DNA of 46,794 bases from Hydrogenophaga sp. (GTDB lineage Bacteria > Pseudomonadota > Gammaproteobacteria > Burkholderiales > Burkholderiaceae_C), in contig NZ_WVZN01000031.1 in the NCBI RefSeq assembly GCF_011772445.1, forward strand, positions 1-46,794. The letters run 5' to 3'. A program made the position numbers and the translations under genes. Numbering within the stretch: position 1 is the stretch's first letter; every line of letters starts with the position of its first letter. The notes under the pieces are model-generated. The model saw only the letters and a program-made list of their open reading frames with translations, did not search any database and was not told the origin of the DNA. Below are positions 31,943 to 41,010 of this stretch, in pieces.

Positions 31943-32791
31943 TCACTTGAAGACGACGGTCTTGTGTCCGTTCAGCAGCACGCGGTGTTCGCCGTGCCAC
32001 TTCACGGCCCGCGCCAGCACCTGGCTTTCGGTGTCGCGGCCCAGGGCGGTCAGGTCTTCCACCGTGTCGGTGTGGTCCACGCGCGCCACGTCCTGCTCGA
32101 TGATGGGGCCCTCGTCGAGGTCCGCCGTCACGTAGTGGGCGGTGGCGCCGATGAGCTTCACGCCGCGGTCGTGCGCCTGGTGGTAGGGCTTGGCGCCCTT
32201 GAAGCTGGGCAGGAAGCTGTGGTGGATGTTGATGGCGCGACCCGCGAGTTCGCGGCACAGATCGTTGGAGAGGATCTGCATGTAGCGCGCCAGCACCACC
32301 AGCTCGGCACCCTCGGCCCGGATCACCTCGAGCTGCTTCGCCTCGGCCTGCGGTTTGGTGGCGGCCGTGACGGGGATGTGGTGGAAGGGCACGTTGTAGC
32401 TGGCCGCGAGCTGGTAGAAGTCGCGGTGGTTGCTGACGATGGCGCGGATGTCCAGCGGCAGCAGGCCGCTCTTCCAGCGGAACAGCAGGTCGTTGAGGCA
32501 GTGGCCTTCCTTGCTGACGAAGAGCACGGTGCGCAGCGGCTGCGCCAGCGGGTGCAGGCCCCAGCGCATGCCGAAGGGCTCGGCGAAGGCGCCCAGGCGC
32601 TCGCGCAGCTCGGCCTGGCTCAATTGCGCGCAAGCGAATTGCACGCGCATGAAGAACAGCCCGGTGTCGTGGTCGTTGTACTGGGCCGCTTCCTCGATGT
32701 TGCCGCCGTGCTGGAACAGGAAGCCGGAGACGGCGTGCACGATGCCGGGACGGTCCTGGCAGGACAGGGTGAGGACGTAGGTGTTTTCCAT
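31943..32791 (-). CDS. purU: Formyltetrahydrofolate deformylase PurU
   Basis: A 282-residue enzyme that hydrolyses 10-formyl-tetrahydrofolate to tetrahydrofolate and formate, balancing one-carbon pools and supplying formate for purine synthesis. An N-terminal ACT domain (LTLSCQDRPGIVHAVSGFLF, residues 7-80) is the site where methionine and glycine act in known PurU. The formyltransferase-like catalytic domain has the motif INIHHSFLPSFKGA and the catalytic Asp in VTADLDEGPIIEQ. Length is typical. It precedes a LysR gene by seven bases and is divergent from the aminotransferase at 32911 across 119 bases. Confidence 0.95.
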   Translation of the reverse strand: MENTYVLTLSCQDRPGIVHAVSGFLFQHGGNIEEAAQYNDHDTGLFFMRVQFACAQLSQAELRERLGAFAEPFGMRWGLHPLAQPLRTVLFVSKEGHCLNDLLFRWKSGLLPLDIRAIVSNHRDFYQLAASYNVPFHHIPVTAATKPQAEAKQLEVIRAEGAELVVLARYMQILSNDLCRELAGRAINIHHSFLPSFKGAKPYHQAHDRGVKLIGATAHYVTADLDEGPIIEQDVARVDHTDTVEDLTALGRDTESQVLARAVKWHGEHRVLLNGHKTVVFK

Positions 32792-32910
32792 GGCGGCGCG
32801 ATTGTCGCAGGGCGGCCGCCAGTGGGCCCGGCGCGGGGTCGGGCAGTGGCGCCACCGGGGCCCGGGCGCGGTGCCAGAATGCCCGGATCATCGCCCGCCC
32901 AGGAGACGCC

Positions 32911-34254
32911 ATGGCCTACAACGACTTCAACATGGACAACCAGTGGTTGCCCTTCACGCCCAACCGCAGCTTCGCCAAGGACCCGCGCATCTTCGTGGCG
33001 GCCGACGGCATGCACTTCACCACGCACGACGGCCGTCAGGTCATCGACGGCATCTCCAGCCTGTGGTGCGTGGGCGCGGGCCACAACCGCCAGCCCATCA
33101 ACGAGGCGATCAGGAAGCAACTGGACACGCTGGACTACGCCACCGCCTTCAGCGTGAGCAACGACAAGGCCTTTCGCGCGGCCGAGATGATCGCCGCGAT
33201 GGCGCCGGGCGACCTGAACAAGGTGCTGTTCTGCAACTCGGGCAGCGAGGCGGCCGACACCTCCATGAAGGTGGCCCTGGCCTACCACCGCGCGCGCGGT
33301 GAGGGCCAGCGCAACCTGTTCATCGGCCGCGAGCGCGGTTACCACGGGGTGGGCTTCGGTGGCATGTCGGTGGGGGGCATTCCGGCCAACCGCAAGGTCT
33401 ACGGCACCAGCCTGCTGCCGCGCGTCGACCACCTGCGCTTCATCCACGACCCGGTGAAGCACGCCTACGTGCAGCACCAGGAGCCGGTGTGGGAAGAGGA
33501 CATCCTGCTCGAGCTGGAGAACCGCATCCTGCCGCTGCACGACCCGAGCAACGTGGCGGCGGTGATCGTGGAGCCGGTGGCGGGCAGCGCGGGCTGGTAC
33601 GTGCCGCCCCAGGGCTACCTCGAGCGCCTGCGCGAGATCTGCGACCAGCACGGCATCCTGCTGATCTTCGACGAGGTCATCACCGGCTTCGGCCGCCTGG
33701 GCACGGCCTTCGGTGCCGACTGGTACGGCGTGCAGCCCGACATGCTCAACTTCGCCAAATGCGTCACCAACGGCGTCATCCCCATGGGCGGCGTGGTGTG
33801 CAGCCAGCGCATCTACGACGCCATGATGGGCGCGCACGGCAACGCGCCGGACCACGCGATCGAGTTCTTCCACGGCTACACCTACTCGGGCCACCCGGTG
33901 GCCTGCGCGGCGGCCATCGCCACGCTGGAGCTGATGCAGAAGGAGCAGCTGTTCGCGCGCGCCGGCCAGATGGGCCAGGTGCTCAGCGATGCGATGTTCA
34001 GCGCCGTCAAGGGCCTGCCGCACGTCATCGGCATCCGCAGCCTGGGCCTGGCCTGCGCGGTGGAACTGGCGCCGCAGGCCGGCATGCCCGGCAAGCGCGC
34101 CTTCGACGTGTTCCTCGATTGCTTCCACCGCGGGGTGCTGGTGCGCAACGCGGGCGACAACCTGGTCTTTGCGCCGCCCTACATCGTGGAGCGCGAACAC
34201 ATCGAGACCATGGTCTCGGTGCTGGCGGACGCGATCAAGCGGCTCCCGGCCTGA
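32911..34254 (+). CDS. Class III omega-amino acid:pyruvate aminotransferase
   Basis: A 447-residue PLP-dependent fold-type I transaminase. The PLP lysine is Lys283 in NFAKCVTNG, Asp254 in FDEVITGFGR holds the pyridine nitrogen, and FCNSGSEAADTSMK binds phosphate. The N-terminal DNQWLPFTPNRSF and ATAFSVSND segments are like beta-alanine:pyruvate and related omega-amino acid transaminases, which pass amino groups from beta-alanine, GABA or diamines to pyruvate. The exact amino donor is not fixed by sequence. Its stop TGA abuts the stop of the convergent gene, so a single TGATCA ends both. Confidence 0.9.
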   Translation: MAYNDFNMDNQWLPFTPNRSFAKDPRIFVAADGMHFTTHDGRQVIDGISSLWCVGAGHNRQPINEAIRKQLDTLDYATAFSVSNDKAFRAAEMIAAMAPGDLNKVLFCNSGSEAADTSMKVALAYHRARGEGQRNLFIGRERGYHGVGFGGMSVGGIPANRKVYGTSLLPRVDHLRFIHDPVKHAYVQHQEPVWEEDILLELENRILPLHDPSNVAAVIVEPVAGSAGWYVPPQGYLERLREICDQHGILLIFDEVITGFGRLGTAFGADWYGVQPDMLNFAKCVTNGVIPMGGVVCSQRIYDAMMGAHGNAPDHAIEFFHGYTYSGHPVACAAAIATLELMQKEQLFARAGQMGQVLSDAMFSAVKGLPHVIGIRSLGLACAVELAPQAGMPGKRAFDVFLDCFHRGVLVRNAGDNLVFAPPYIVEREHIETMVSVLADAIKRLPA

Positions 34255-35049
34255 TCAGCGCTTGAAGCGCTCGCGCAGTTCGGCGCAGTGGTCGCGCGCG
34301 GGCACGGCGGGCGTCGGCCACACCACGTCGCCCGGCACGTCGGCGCCGGCCCCGCCGGCGCGCGCCACCACCACGCGGTGGGCCTGGCCGGCCGGCAGGT
34401 GCAGCGGCACGCCGAGGTCGCTGCGCACGTGGCCGTTGCCCGCGATCAGCAGCACCGTGCGGCCCGGCGCCAGGGCCTTCAAGGCGGTGTCGGCGAGGGA
34501 GCGGTCGCGCGCGAGCTGAATGCGCGTCATGGGCGCGATCTGGCCTTCGGGCAGCAGATCGCAATGGCCTTCGCGCACGGCGGCGCGCTGGCGTTCCAGG
34601 GCAAGGGCGCTGACGGACCGGTCGAGCGAGGCTTCGCCCATGGCCTCGCGCATTCGGGCGCGCGGCAGGTTGCCGCCGAACACCGGCACGCCCGCCCGAA
34701 CGGCGGCCATCACCACCGGCCCATAGATGGGCCAAGGCCAGTTCGCGCCCTGGTTCCAGGCCAGCGCCTCGCGCACGGCGTCTTCGCTCGCATCGCGTGG
34801 CAGCGCCCGGGTGTCGCGGCCGGCCTCGGCCATTTCCATCACCACGGCGGCCAGTTCGCCGCGTGCGGCCAGGGCTTGCACCAGCTCGCGCTGGAGTTGC
34901 TGGTGTTCGGGCGCGTCGTGCTGCTCGCCCACCAGCAGCAGCGGCGTGGGCTGGGTGCGCGCGAGCAGGGCAGGCAGGTCTCTTGGCGGGGTCTGCGCGC
35001 AGGCCGCGAGCAGCGCGGCAAATCCGATGGCGGCAAGGGAAAGCTTCAT
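34255..35049 (-). CDS. ChaN-like lipoprotein (iron/haem-related family)
   Basis: A 264-residue lipoprotein: signal peptide with lipobox LLAAC (Cys about residue 17), then a domain of the ChaN type with LLLVGEQHDAPEHQQLQREL, AAVVMEMAEAG and GNGHVRSDLGVP. ChaN of Campylobacter binds haem in pairs, and relatives (EreA/ChaN-like) are often iron-regulated envelope lipoproteins. The conserved Glu-x-His in GEQHD and the His in GNGHV are present. No Fur box was recognised in front. It is convergent with the aminotransferase. AGCGCTTGAAGCGCT at 34257-34271, inside its last codons, could fold into a small hairpin. Confidence 0.82.
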   Translation of the reverse strand: MKLSLAAIGFAALLAACAQTPPRDLPALLARTQPTPLLLVGEQHDAPEHQQLQRELVQALAARGELAAVVMEMAEAGRDTRALPRDASEDAVREALAWNQGANWPWPIYGPVVMAAVRAGVPVFGGNLPRARMREAMGEASLDRSVSALALERQRAAVREGHCDLLPEGQIAPMTRIQLARDRSLADTALKALAPGRTVLLIAGNGHVRSDLGVPLHLPAGQAHRVVVARAGGAGADVPGDVVWPTPAVPARDHCAELRERFKR

Positions 35050-35106
35050 GCGTCGATACTACGGCCCGCATCGGCGCCGCCCAGGCGCTGCCTTCGATTG
35101 CCCCGA

Positions 35107-36201
35107 GTGCCCGCCTTCCTGTCGCGCATCGGGCCGGCGTCCTGGACACGCACGGCCCTGACCCTCTTGCTCGCCTGCGCCGCCGCCCGCCTGTGCGTCT
35201 GGCTGGGCACGCCCATTCCCTGGATGATCGGCCCGCTGCTGGCCACGGCCCTGGTGTCGGTGCTGGGCGCACCCACCGAGAGCTGGACGCCGCTGCGCAA
35301 TGTGGGGCAATGGGTGATCGGCGCGGCGCTGGGCCTGTACTTCACGCCCGAGGTCGGGGCGCTGGTCGCAAGCCTGTGGTGGGCCATCGCGCTGGGTGTG
35401 GCCTGGGCCTTGCTGCTGGGCCTGGGTTTCTCGGCCTGGCTGCGGCGCCTGCACGCGGCGCGGCTGAACCTGCCGCCCGCGCAGCTCATGGCCACCACGT
35501 ATTTCGCGGGCGCCATCGGTGGCGCCTCCGAGATGACCCTGCTCGCCGAGCGCCAGCACGCGCGCACCGACCTGGTGGCCGCCGCGCACACGCTGCGCGT
35601 GCTGCTGGTCACCGTGACGATCCCCTTCGCCCTGCAGGCCGCAGGTGTGCACGGGCTGGACCAGCTGCCCCCCGCCGTGCGTGAGGTGCACGGGAGCGGC
35701 CTGGCGCTGCTCGGCCTGCTCACCCTGCTGGGCGCGCTCGCCATGCAGCGCCTGGGCCGCGCCAACCCCTGGTTCATGGGCGCGCTGGTGGCCACGGTGG
35801 TGATCACCCTGGCGGACGTGCAGCTCTCCGCGCTGCCCGTGGCTTTCACCAACCTGGCGCAGCTCTTCATCGGCATCAGCCTGGGCGTGCGCTTCACGCC
35901 CGCCTTCGCCCACACCGCGCCGCGCTGGCTGGGTTCGGTGGCCTTGGCCACCTTCGCCATGATGGCCCTGTGCGCGGGCTTCGGCTGGGTGATGGCGCGG
36001 CTCACCGGCCTGCACCCCGTGACCATGCTGCTGGGCACCTCGCCCGGCGGCATCGCCGAGATGGCCATCACCGCCAAGGTGCTGCAACTGGGCGCGCCCG
36101 TGGTCACGGCCTTCCAGGTCTGCCGGCTGGTGGCGGTGCTGGTGCTGGCTGAGCCGGTGTACCGCTGGCGCTTCGCGCAGGCACAAAAAAGCCCGGCATG
36201 A
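35107..36201 (+). CDS. AbrB family integral membrane protein
   Basis: A 364-residue hydrophobic protein with about ten membrane segments, starting at a GTG (PAFLSRIGPASWTRTALTLL); the longer upstream frame lies over the ChaN-like gene and is a shadow. It consists of two similar halves, each with a P-W-M-I-G-P-L or N-P-W-F-M-G type loop followed by an L-G-L-Y-F-T-P / L-G-V-R-F-T-P helix and an SPGG or GGASEM motif, the pattern of the AbrB/YrvN-like permease family (once named putative ammonia monooxygenase). Transport is presumed; the substrate is unknown. The divergent start lies 57 bases from the ChaN-like gene. The stop codon lies in the loop of a strong terminator. Confidence 0.85.
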   Translation: MPAFLSRIGPASWTRTALTLLLACAAARLCVWLGTPIPWMIGPLLATALVSVLGAPTESWTPLRNVGQWVIGAALGLYFTPEVGALVASLWWAIALGVAWALLLGLGFSAWLRRLHAARLNLPPAQLMATTYFAGAIGGASEMTLLAERQHARTDLVAAAHTLRVLLVTVTIPFALQAAGVHGLDQLPPAVREVHGSGLALLGLLTLLGALAMQRLGRANPWFMGALVATVVITLADVQLSALPVAFTNLAQLFIGISLGVRFTPAFAHTAPRWLGSVALATFAMMALCAGFGWVMARLTGLHPVTMLLGTSPGGIAEMAITAKVLQLGAPVVTAFQVCRLVAVLVLAEPVYRWRFAQAQKSPA

Positions 36202-36211
36202 CCGGGCTTTT
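36187..36211. terminator. Bidirectional intrinsic terminator
   Basis: A ten-base perfect stem AAAAGCCCGG (36187-36196) / CCGGGCTTTT (36202-36211) with loop CATGA. T-runs face both directions, so it can stop the AbrB-family gene and the convergent DUF3567 gene. The TGA of the membrane protein gene (36199-36201) is in the loop. Confidence 0.88.
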
Positions 36212-36233
36212 CGGGGTTGGGGAGGTGGTGCGC

Positions 36234-36518
36234 TCAGTGCATCACGACGGGGTTCTGGGCGAGGGAGGCGTAACCCTCCAGCGTGTTCTCCACCTCTTCC
36301 TGCGAGGGGCTGTTGCGCTGCCACTCCACGATCTGCGCCTGGAACATCTCGGCCCAGGAGCCATCGAGGTAAACCTCCTTGCCGGAGCGCTTGTCCACGA
36401 TTTCGAAGCCATGGCGCGGAATCTGCGGCCTGTCGTCAACGGGCGCCTCACCTTCGGCCGGCGCGTTGGCCAGGATGTGGACCACCGCGAAGGCTTCCGA
36501 GTCGTACAGCATGTGCAT
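36234..36518 (-). CDS. DUF3567 family protein
   Basis: A 94-residue soluble protein with an ATG preceded by GGAAAGGAA. It begins HMLYDSEAFAVVHILAN and contains HGFEIVDKRSGKEVYLDG and SWAEMFQAQIVEWQRNSPSQ, the pattern of DUF3567, a small conserved family of beta-proteobacteria of unknown function. It stands alone between a terminator and the DUF3108 gene. The 161 bases upstream (36519-36679) hold no gene I can support. Confidence 0.85.
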   Translation of the reverse strand: MHMLYDSEAFAVVHILANAPAEGEAPVDDRPQIPRHGFEIVDKRSGKEVYLDGSWAEMFQAQIVEWQRNSPSQEEVENTLEGYASLAQNPVVMH

Positions 36519-36679
36519 GGACTTGAGTTCCTTTCCGCCAAAAACGTCGGCGCTGGTGCCGTTATATCGGCAAATCGCGCTCCCACTGGAGCCGGGTATG
36601 CCCCAGTTGGTGACCCGGGGGCATTTTTCAAGCAGGCTTGTGGCGTTTGACCCCCAGCGGGTTCCGGGGTGCCCGGTGA

Positions 36680-37672
36680 TCAGGGCAAACGGGCCAGCCG
36701 CTGGTCGGCCACGTCGCCCCCCGGCTGGGCGATGCGCAGGCGCACCGGCAAATGGCCCAGGGAAGGTGCCAGCCAGACCTCGACCGTGCTGTCATGGGGC
36801 TTGCGCGGCGCGCGCTTGAGCAGACGAGCCTCGATGTTGCCGGCGGGCAGGCGCAAGGTTTCCAGCGCGCCCACCTCGAATTGCCAGACCTCGGCGTCGC
36901 CCACGCCCGCCACCTGGAAGCTGAGCACGTCGCCGGCCTGGCGCGGTTGCGCGCGCAGCAGGCCCGCGAGCTGCATGAACAGGCTCAGCCGGTCCTGGGC
37001 GCCCGGCAGCCACTCGGCTTCGGGCGCGTTGTTGCTGAAACGGATGCGTCTGGCCTCGCGCTCGAAATGCGCGGCGCGTTCGCTGCTGCGCTTGTCGGCG
37101 AAGCGCACGGGGCGCAGGCCATCGGGGCCCACGCTGCCTTCGCTGGTCTGCACGCGCTTGCCCAGCAGGGGCATGGCCAGTTCCATGCGGGCCTGGTAGT
37201 TCGCGCCTTCGCGGCGCCATGACAAGGTGCCGGTGGCGCGGTAGTCGAAGCCCTTGGCCTGGCCGAACACCTCGTAGCTCAGTTCGGTGGCGGGGGGCGG
37301 GTCGCTGGGGGGCGCGGCGGCCGCCGGGGTGGCGGTGGCCGCAGCGGACTTGGGCGAGGGCGCCTGGGCGGCCTGGGCGGTCAGCACCGGTGCTTCGATC
37401 GGGGAAGGCGCCATCGTCGTGGGACGCCGCGCTGCTGGTGGCGCGGGCGGGCGTTCGGCCGCCGCCCATTGCACCTGGGTCACGTCCAGCGGCTCGACCC
37501 GGTCGGCCGTGGTGACCACCGCTTCTGGCACCGCTGCAGTGGCGGCAGCGGGCGCGGCCGGCAGGGGAGATGCGCCCACGGGGACGAGCACGGCCAGGTG
37601 TGCCAGCAGCACCCCCGTACCCAGACACAAGCACGTGCGGGGGGCCGGCCCCAGGTGTTCCTTGCGCGTCAT
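36680..37672 (-). CDS. DUF3108 family envelope protein
   Basis: A 330-residue protein whose ATG overlaps the IclR stop by four bases (ATGA, 37669-37672). Residues 15-40 are a signal or membrane-anchor segment (TCLCLGTGVLLAHLAVLVP), followed by a Pro/Ala-rich linker (about 60-120) as in proteins that span the periplasm. The C-terminal 200 residues are the DUF3108 beta-rich domain: ELSYEVFGQAKGFDYRATG, RMELAMPLLG, WLPGAQDRLSLFMQL, VEVWLAPSLGHLPVRLRI. The fold resembles lipoprotein carriers of the LolA/LptA kind; function unproven. Co-translation with an IclR regulator is unusual and may only reflect gene packing. Confidence 0.8.
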   Translation of the reverse strand: MTRKEHLGPAPRTCLCLGTGVLLAHLAVLVPVGASPLPAAPAAATAAVPEAVVTTADRVEPLDVTQVQWAAAERPPAPPAARRPTTMAPSPIEAPVLTAQAAQAPSPKSAAATATPAAAAPPSDPPPATELSYEVFGQAKGFDYRATGTLSWRREGANYQARMELAMPLLGKRVQTSEGSVGPDGLRPVRFADKRSSERAAHFEREARRIRFSNNAPEAEWLPGAQDRLSLFMQLAGLLRAQPRQAGDVLSFQVAGVGDAEVWQFEVGALETLRLPAGNIEARLLKRAPRKPHDSTVEVWLAPSLGHLPVRLRIAQPGGDVADQRLARLP

Positions 37673-38553
37673 CCGCCGTGGGACCGGACGGCCGGTTCGG
37701 GGTGCCCCAGATCCGCGCTGAGCCGACGGGCGGCGTCCCGCAAGGCGGTGGCCGGGGCGCCGTCCCAATCGGTGTCCAGCGTGGCCACCGAGCCCAGCAC
37801 CACCATGGCCAGCACCACGCGGCCTTGCACGTCGAACACCGGGGCACTGAATCCACCGACGCTGGCCTGCAGGCTGTGCACCACGCGCGCCAGGCCGCGT
37901 CGGCGCACCTCGTCGAGCATCTCGTTCACCTCGGCCATGGAGGTGGGCAGGTCCAGCGGCAGGGGGCCGTTGCGCGGCAGCTTCTTCAGGCGCGCGAGTT
38001 CCTCGCGGATCATGGGGCCGATGCGCTGGGCGTCGTGGCCTTCCTCGCCCATGAAGGCAGCGAAGCAACGGCCAGTGGCCGAGGACAGCAGCGGCATCAC
38101 GTCGCCGAGGCGCAGGGCCACGGGCACGGCTTGTGGCGCTTCGGTCCAATGGACCATGGTAGGCCCCTGATTGCCCCACACGGCGATGGCCAGGGTGTGG
38201 CCGGTGAGCGGCAGGAGCGCGTCGATGCGTTCGCGCGCCAGGCGCACCGCGTCGATGCGAGAGAGGCTGGCCAGGCCCAGGCGCAGCGCGGCCGGCCCCA
38301 GGTCGTAGCGGGTGGTGGCGCTGTCCTGCGTGACCAGGCCCAGGCGCTGGAAGCTCACCAGGTAGCGGTGCGCCTTGGCCGCGCTCATGCCGGCGTTGGC
38401 GGCCAGGTCGCGCAGCATCAGCGCGCCGCTGGCCCGCGACAAGGCGTTGAGGAGTTCGAAGCCGACCTCGACGGACTGGATGCCCGCGCGCTGGGGTTCG
38501 TTGTCGTCGCTCGCATCGGCGGGGCTTTGGTCTAGAATCTCGCTCTTACGCAT
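37669..38553 (-). CDS. IclR family transcriptional regulator
   Basis: A 294-residue regulator. The N-terminal winged helix (residues about 25-90) shows SVEVGFELLNALSRASGAL, AANAGMSAAKAHRYLVSFQR and LVTQDSATTRYDLGPAALRLG; the C-terminal effector domain has LSSATGRCFAAFM and the GFSAPVFDVQGRVVLAM strand. It is divergent from a fumarylacetoacetate-hydrolase-family gene across an 83-base region, so it probably controls that gene, as IclR proteins commonly control degradation genes beside them. The likely inducer, an acidic aromatic breakdown product, is inference from the neighbour. Confidence 0.92.
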   Translation of the reverse strand: MRKSEILDQSPADASDDNEPQRAGIQSVEVGFELLNALSRASGALMLRDLAANAGMSAAKAHRYLVSFQRLGLVTQDSATTRYDLGPAALRLGLASLSRIDAVRLARERIDALLPLTGHTLAIAVWGNQGPTMVHWTEAPQAVPVALRLGDVMPLLSSATGRCFAAFMGEEGHDAQRIGPMIREELARLKKLPRNGPLPLDLPTSMAEVNEMLDEVRRRGLARVVHSLQASVGGFSAPVFDVQGRVVLAMVVLGSVATLDTDWDGAPATALRDAARRLSADLGHPEPAVRSHGG

Positions 38554-38636
38554 AGGTTAATGGATTTCACTATCCGTAATTATCGCCCCAAAGCCCCCGG
38601 GGCACCCATCCACTCAAGAGGCAGCAGGAGATACGC
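38554..38636. promoter_or_regulatory. Divergent iclR/FAH control region with a candidate operator
   Basis: An AT-rich patch lies next to the iclR start. TGGATTTCACTATCCG (38561-38576) contains the inverted pair GGAT (38562-38565) and ATCC (38572-38575) around six bases, a short palindrome of the size expected for one IclR half-operator pair. AGGAG just before the ATG at 38637 is the ribosome binding site. Confidence 0.45.
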
Positions 38637-39650
38637 ATGAAACTCGCCACCTACAAGGACGGCTCGCGCGACGGACAACTGGTGGTGGTCTCGCGCGACC
38701 TGAGCACGGCCCATTATGCGACCGGCATCGCGAACACCCTGCAGCAGGCCCTGGACGACTGGAACTTCATCAGTCCCCAGCTGCAGGACCTGTACGTCAC
38801 CCTGAACCAGGGCAAGGCGCGCCACGCCTTCCCCTTCGATGCCGCGATGTGCATGGCGCCGCTGCCGCGCGCCTACCAGTGGGCCGATGGCTCCGCTTAC
38901 ATCAACCACGTGGAGCTGGTGCGCGCCGCGCGCAGTTCCGAGGTGCCGCAGAGCTTCTACGAAGACCCGCTGATGTACCAGGGCGGCAGCGATGACTTCA
39001 TCGGCCCCCAGGATGACGTGGTGGTGCCCAGCGAGGACTACGGCATCGACTTCGAGGCCGAGGTCGCGGTGATCACCGACGATGTGCCCATGGGCGTGAC
39101 GCCCGAGCAGGCGCTGGAAGGCATCCGCCTCGTCATGCTGGCCAACGACGTTTCATTGCGCAACCTGATCCCGGCCGAACTGGCCAAGGGCTTCGGCTTT
39201 TTCCAGAGCAAGCCCGCCACCGCCTTCAGCCCCGTGGCCGTGACCCCCGATGAGCTGGGCGACGCCTGGCAGGGCGGCCGCGTGCACCTGACGCTGCAGA
39301 GCACCTGGAACGGCCGAAAGGTCGGCATGTGCGAGGCCGGCCCCGAGATGACCTTCCACTTCGGCCAGCTCATCGCGCACATCGGCAAGACGCGCAACGT
39401 GCGCGCCGGCTCCATCGTGGGCAGCGGCACGGTGAGCAACAAGTCGGTCTCGGTGGACGGCCGCCAGGAATGGCCCAAAGGCTACAGCTGCATCGCGGAA
39501 AAGCGCGCGATCGAGACCATCCTCGACGGCAAGCCCTCCACCGCCTTCATGAAGTTCGGTGACACCATCCGCATCGAGATGAAGGGCAAGGACGGGCAGA
39601 GCGTCTTCGGCGCGATCGACCAGAAGATCGCGCCCTTGAACAAGGCCTGA
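38637..39650 (+). CDS. Fumarylacetoacetate hydrolase family protein
   Basis: A 337-residue enzyme. The C-terminal FAH domain has metal ligands in the [15 protein letters not shown] segment (Glu/Asp) and the following [22 protein letters not shown], plus [13 protein letters not shown], a Gly-rich family loop. The N-terminal 100 residues ([33 protein letters not shown]) look like the domain seen in full fumarylacetoacetases of the bacterial two-domain type. The reaction is probably C-C bond hydrolysis or isomerisation in aromatic acid breakdown such as the homogentisate pathway; the exact substrate is open. Divergent IclR suggests induction by a pathway intermediate. Confidence 0.88.
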   Translation: MKLATYKDGSRDGQLVVVSRDLSTAHYATGIANTLQQALDDWNFISPQLQDLYVTLNQGKARHAFPFDAAMCMAPLPRAYQWADGSAYINHVELVRAARSSEVPQSFYEDPLMYQGGSDDFIGPQDDVVVPSEDYGIDFEAEVAVITDDVPMGVTPEQALEGIRLVMLANDVSLRNLIPAELAKGFGFFQSKPATAFSPVAVTPDELGDAWQGGRVHLTLQSTWNGRKVGMCEAGPEMTFHFGQLIAHIGKTRNVRAGSIVGSGTVSNKSVSVDGRQEWPKGYSCIAEKRAIETILDGKPSTAFMKFGDTIRIEMKGKDGQSVFGAIDQKIAPLNKA

Positions 39651-39658
39651 GCCGCCGG

Positions 39659-39682
39659 GTGAACGGCCGCGCAGCCGTTCAC
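39659..39682. terminator. Hairpin between the convergent FAH and DksA-type genes
   Basis: A perfect nine-base inverted repeat GTGAACGGC (39659-39667) / GCCGTTCAC (39674-39682) with a six-base loop lies between the converging stops. There is no T-tract. The stop of the minus-strand gene (39679-39681) lies in the right arm. Confidence 0.5.
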
Positions 39683-40032
39683 TCGGCGCGCGCCTGGCAG
39701 TCCACGCAGCGCTCGGCCGTGGGCTGGGCGTGCAGGCGGGCCGCAGGGATGCGCGTGCCGCATATCAGGCACAAGCCATAGCTGCCGTCGGCGATGCGCC
39801 GCAGCGCGTAGTCGATGGCCTGCAGTTCGGCGGCTTCGCGCTCGCCGAGCACCGTGCCGAGGTCGAAGGCCTCGTCGCGCCTCATTCCGTCGTCGTCCGA
39901 GCGTTCGCGCTTGTCGGCTGCCACATCGGCACGGCTGCGCGCACCGCCGCGCTGGGCCTGCAGGCGCGCCTGCAGTTCGCGCTGCCGGGCGCGCAACTGC
40001 AACTCGAAGGTGTCGGAAATCGGTGTGCTCAT
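39679..40032 (-). CDS. DksA/TraR-type zinc finger protein
   Basis: A 117-residue protein starting at the ATG at 40032, five bases behind AGGAGG. A long charged coiled coil ([17 protein letters not shown] onward) is followed by a C4 zinc finger near the C-terminus: [18 protein letters not shown], then ERCVDC. This is the DksA/TraR fold that enters the RNA polymerase secondary channel. The tip residues differ from DksA: the motif D-x-x-D-x-A is seen only loosely as RRDEAFDLG, so ppGpp-type control cannot be assumed. It is convergent with the FAH gene. Confidence 0.88.
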   Translation of the reverse strand: MSTPISDTFELQLRARQRELQARLQAQRGGARSRADVAADKRERSDDDGMRRDEAFDLGTVLGEREAAELQAIDYALRRIADGSYGLCLICGTRIPAARLHAQPTAERCVDCQARAE

Positions 40033-40140
40033 GGGGCCTCCTGCGATGTGGGCATCTTGGTGCCGCGGCGCCTCGCGGCGCTTGACCCAGGTCAAGCACA
40101 ATCGATCGCTTCATGGCGACACGACAACGAGGAGACCCGC

Positions 40141-40983
40141 ATGAGCCAGACGATCGACTACAGCCGCTACCAGACCCTGGAGATCACCCGCCGCGGCCCG
40201 CCGGTGAACGGCACGCCCAGCGTGCTCGACATCCGCATGCGCGCCGACGGCCCCGGCGGCAACGGCAAGCTGCCCACCGCCGGCCACGACGGCCACTGGG
40301 AGCTGAGCGAGATCTGGCGCGACGTGGGCCGCGACGACAGCGTGCGCGCGGCCGTGCTGCGCGGCAGCGGCATGGGCTTCTCGGGCGGTGGCGACCTGGC
40401 CCTGGTGCAGGACATGGCCACCGACTTCGAGGTGCGCTCGCGCGTGTGGAAGGAAGCGCGCGACCTGGTCTACAACGTCATCAACTGCGACAAGCCCATC
40501 GTCAGCGCCATGCACGGTCCGGCCGTGGGCGCAGGCCTGGTGGCCGGCCTGCTGGCCGACATTTCCATCGCCGCGCGCAGCGCGAAGATCGTGGACGGCC
40601 ACACGCGCCTGGGCGTGGCGGCGGGCGACCACGCCGCCATCGTCTGGCCGCTGCTGTGCGGCATGGCCAAGGCCAAGTACTACCTGATGCTGTGCGACGC
40701 CGTGAGCGGCGAGGAGGCCGAGCGCATCGGCCTCGTGTCGCTGGTGGTGGACGACGAGCAACTGCTCGACAAGGCCTACGAGGTGGCCGACCGGCTCGCC
40801 AGCGGCAGCGCGAGCGCGATCCGCTGGACCAAGTACTCGCTCAACAACTGGCTGCGCCAGGCGGGCCCGAGCTTCGACACCTCGCTCGCGCTGGAATTCA
40901 TGGGTTTCGCCGGGCCCGACGTGCGCGAAGGTGTGGCATCCTTGCGCGAGCGCCGCGCGCCGCGCTACGGCGTCGACGGCTGA
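40141..40983 (+). CDS. Enoyl-CoA hydratase/isomerase family protein
   Basis: A 280-residue crotonase-fold protein. The ATG at 40141 follows GAGGAG. The oxyanion-hole segments are visible: [16 protein letters not shown] and [21 protein letters not shown], with [20 protein letters not shown] as the catalytic region. The typical catalytic Glu pair is not clear at the usual places (Asp in AAGD is one candidate), so hydratase activity is not certain and other crotonase reactions are possible. It precedes phaM by 27 bases, which may link it to polyhydroxyalkanoate or fatty acid metabolism. Confidence 0.88.
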   Translation: MSQTIDYSRYQTLEITRRGPPVNGTPSVLDIRMRADGPGGNGKLPTAGHDGHWELSEIWRDVGRDDSVRAAVLRGSGMGFSGGGDLALVQDMATDFEVRSRVWKEARDLVYNVINCDKPIVSAMHGPAVGAGLVAGLLADISIAARSAKIVDGHTRLGVAAGDHAAIVWPLLCGMAKAKYYLMLCDAVSGEEAERIGLVSLVVDDEQLLDKAYEVADRLASGSASAIRWTKYSLNNWLRQAGPSFDTSLALEFMGFAGPDVREGVASLRERRAPRYGVDG

Positions 40984-41010
40984 CCCCGGCAACCCTTCGA
41001 GGAGCAGGCA

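Noticed and set aside
36519..36679. A possible small gene or structured RNA between the DUF3567 and DUF3108 genes
   Set aside because: No start with a binding site, no clear hairpin series and no promoter motif stood out.
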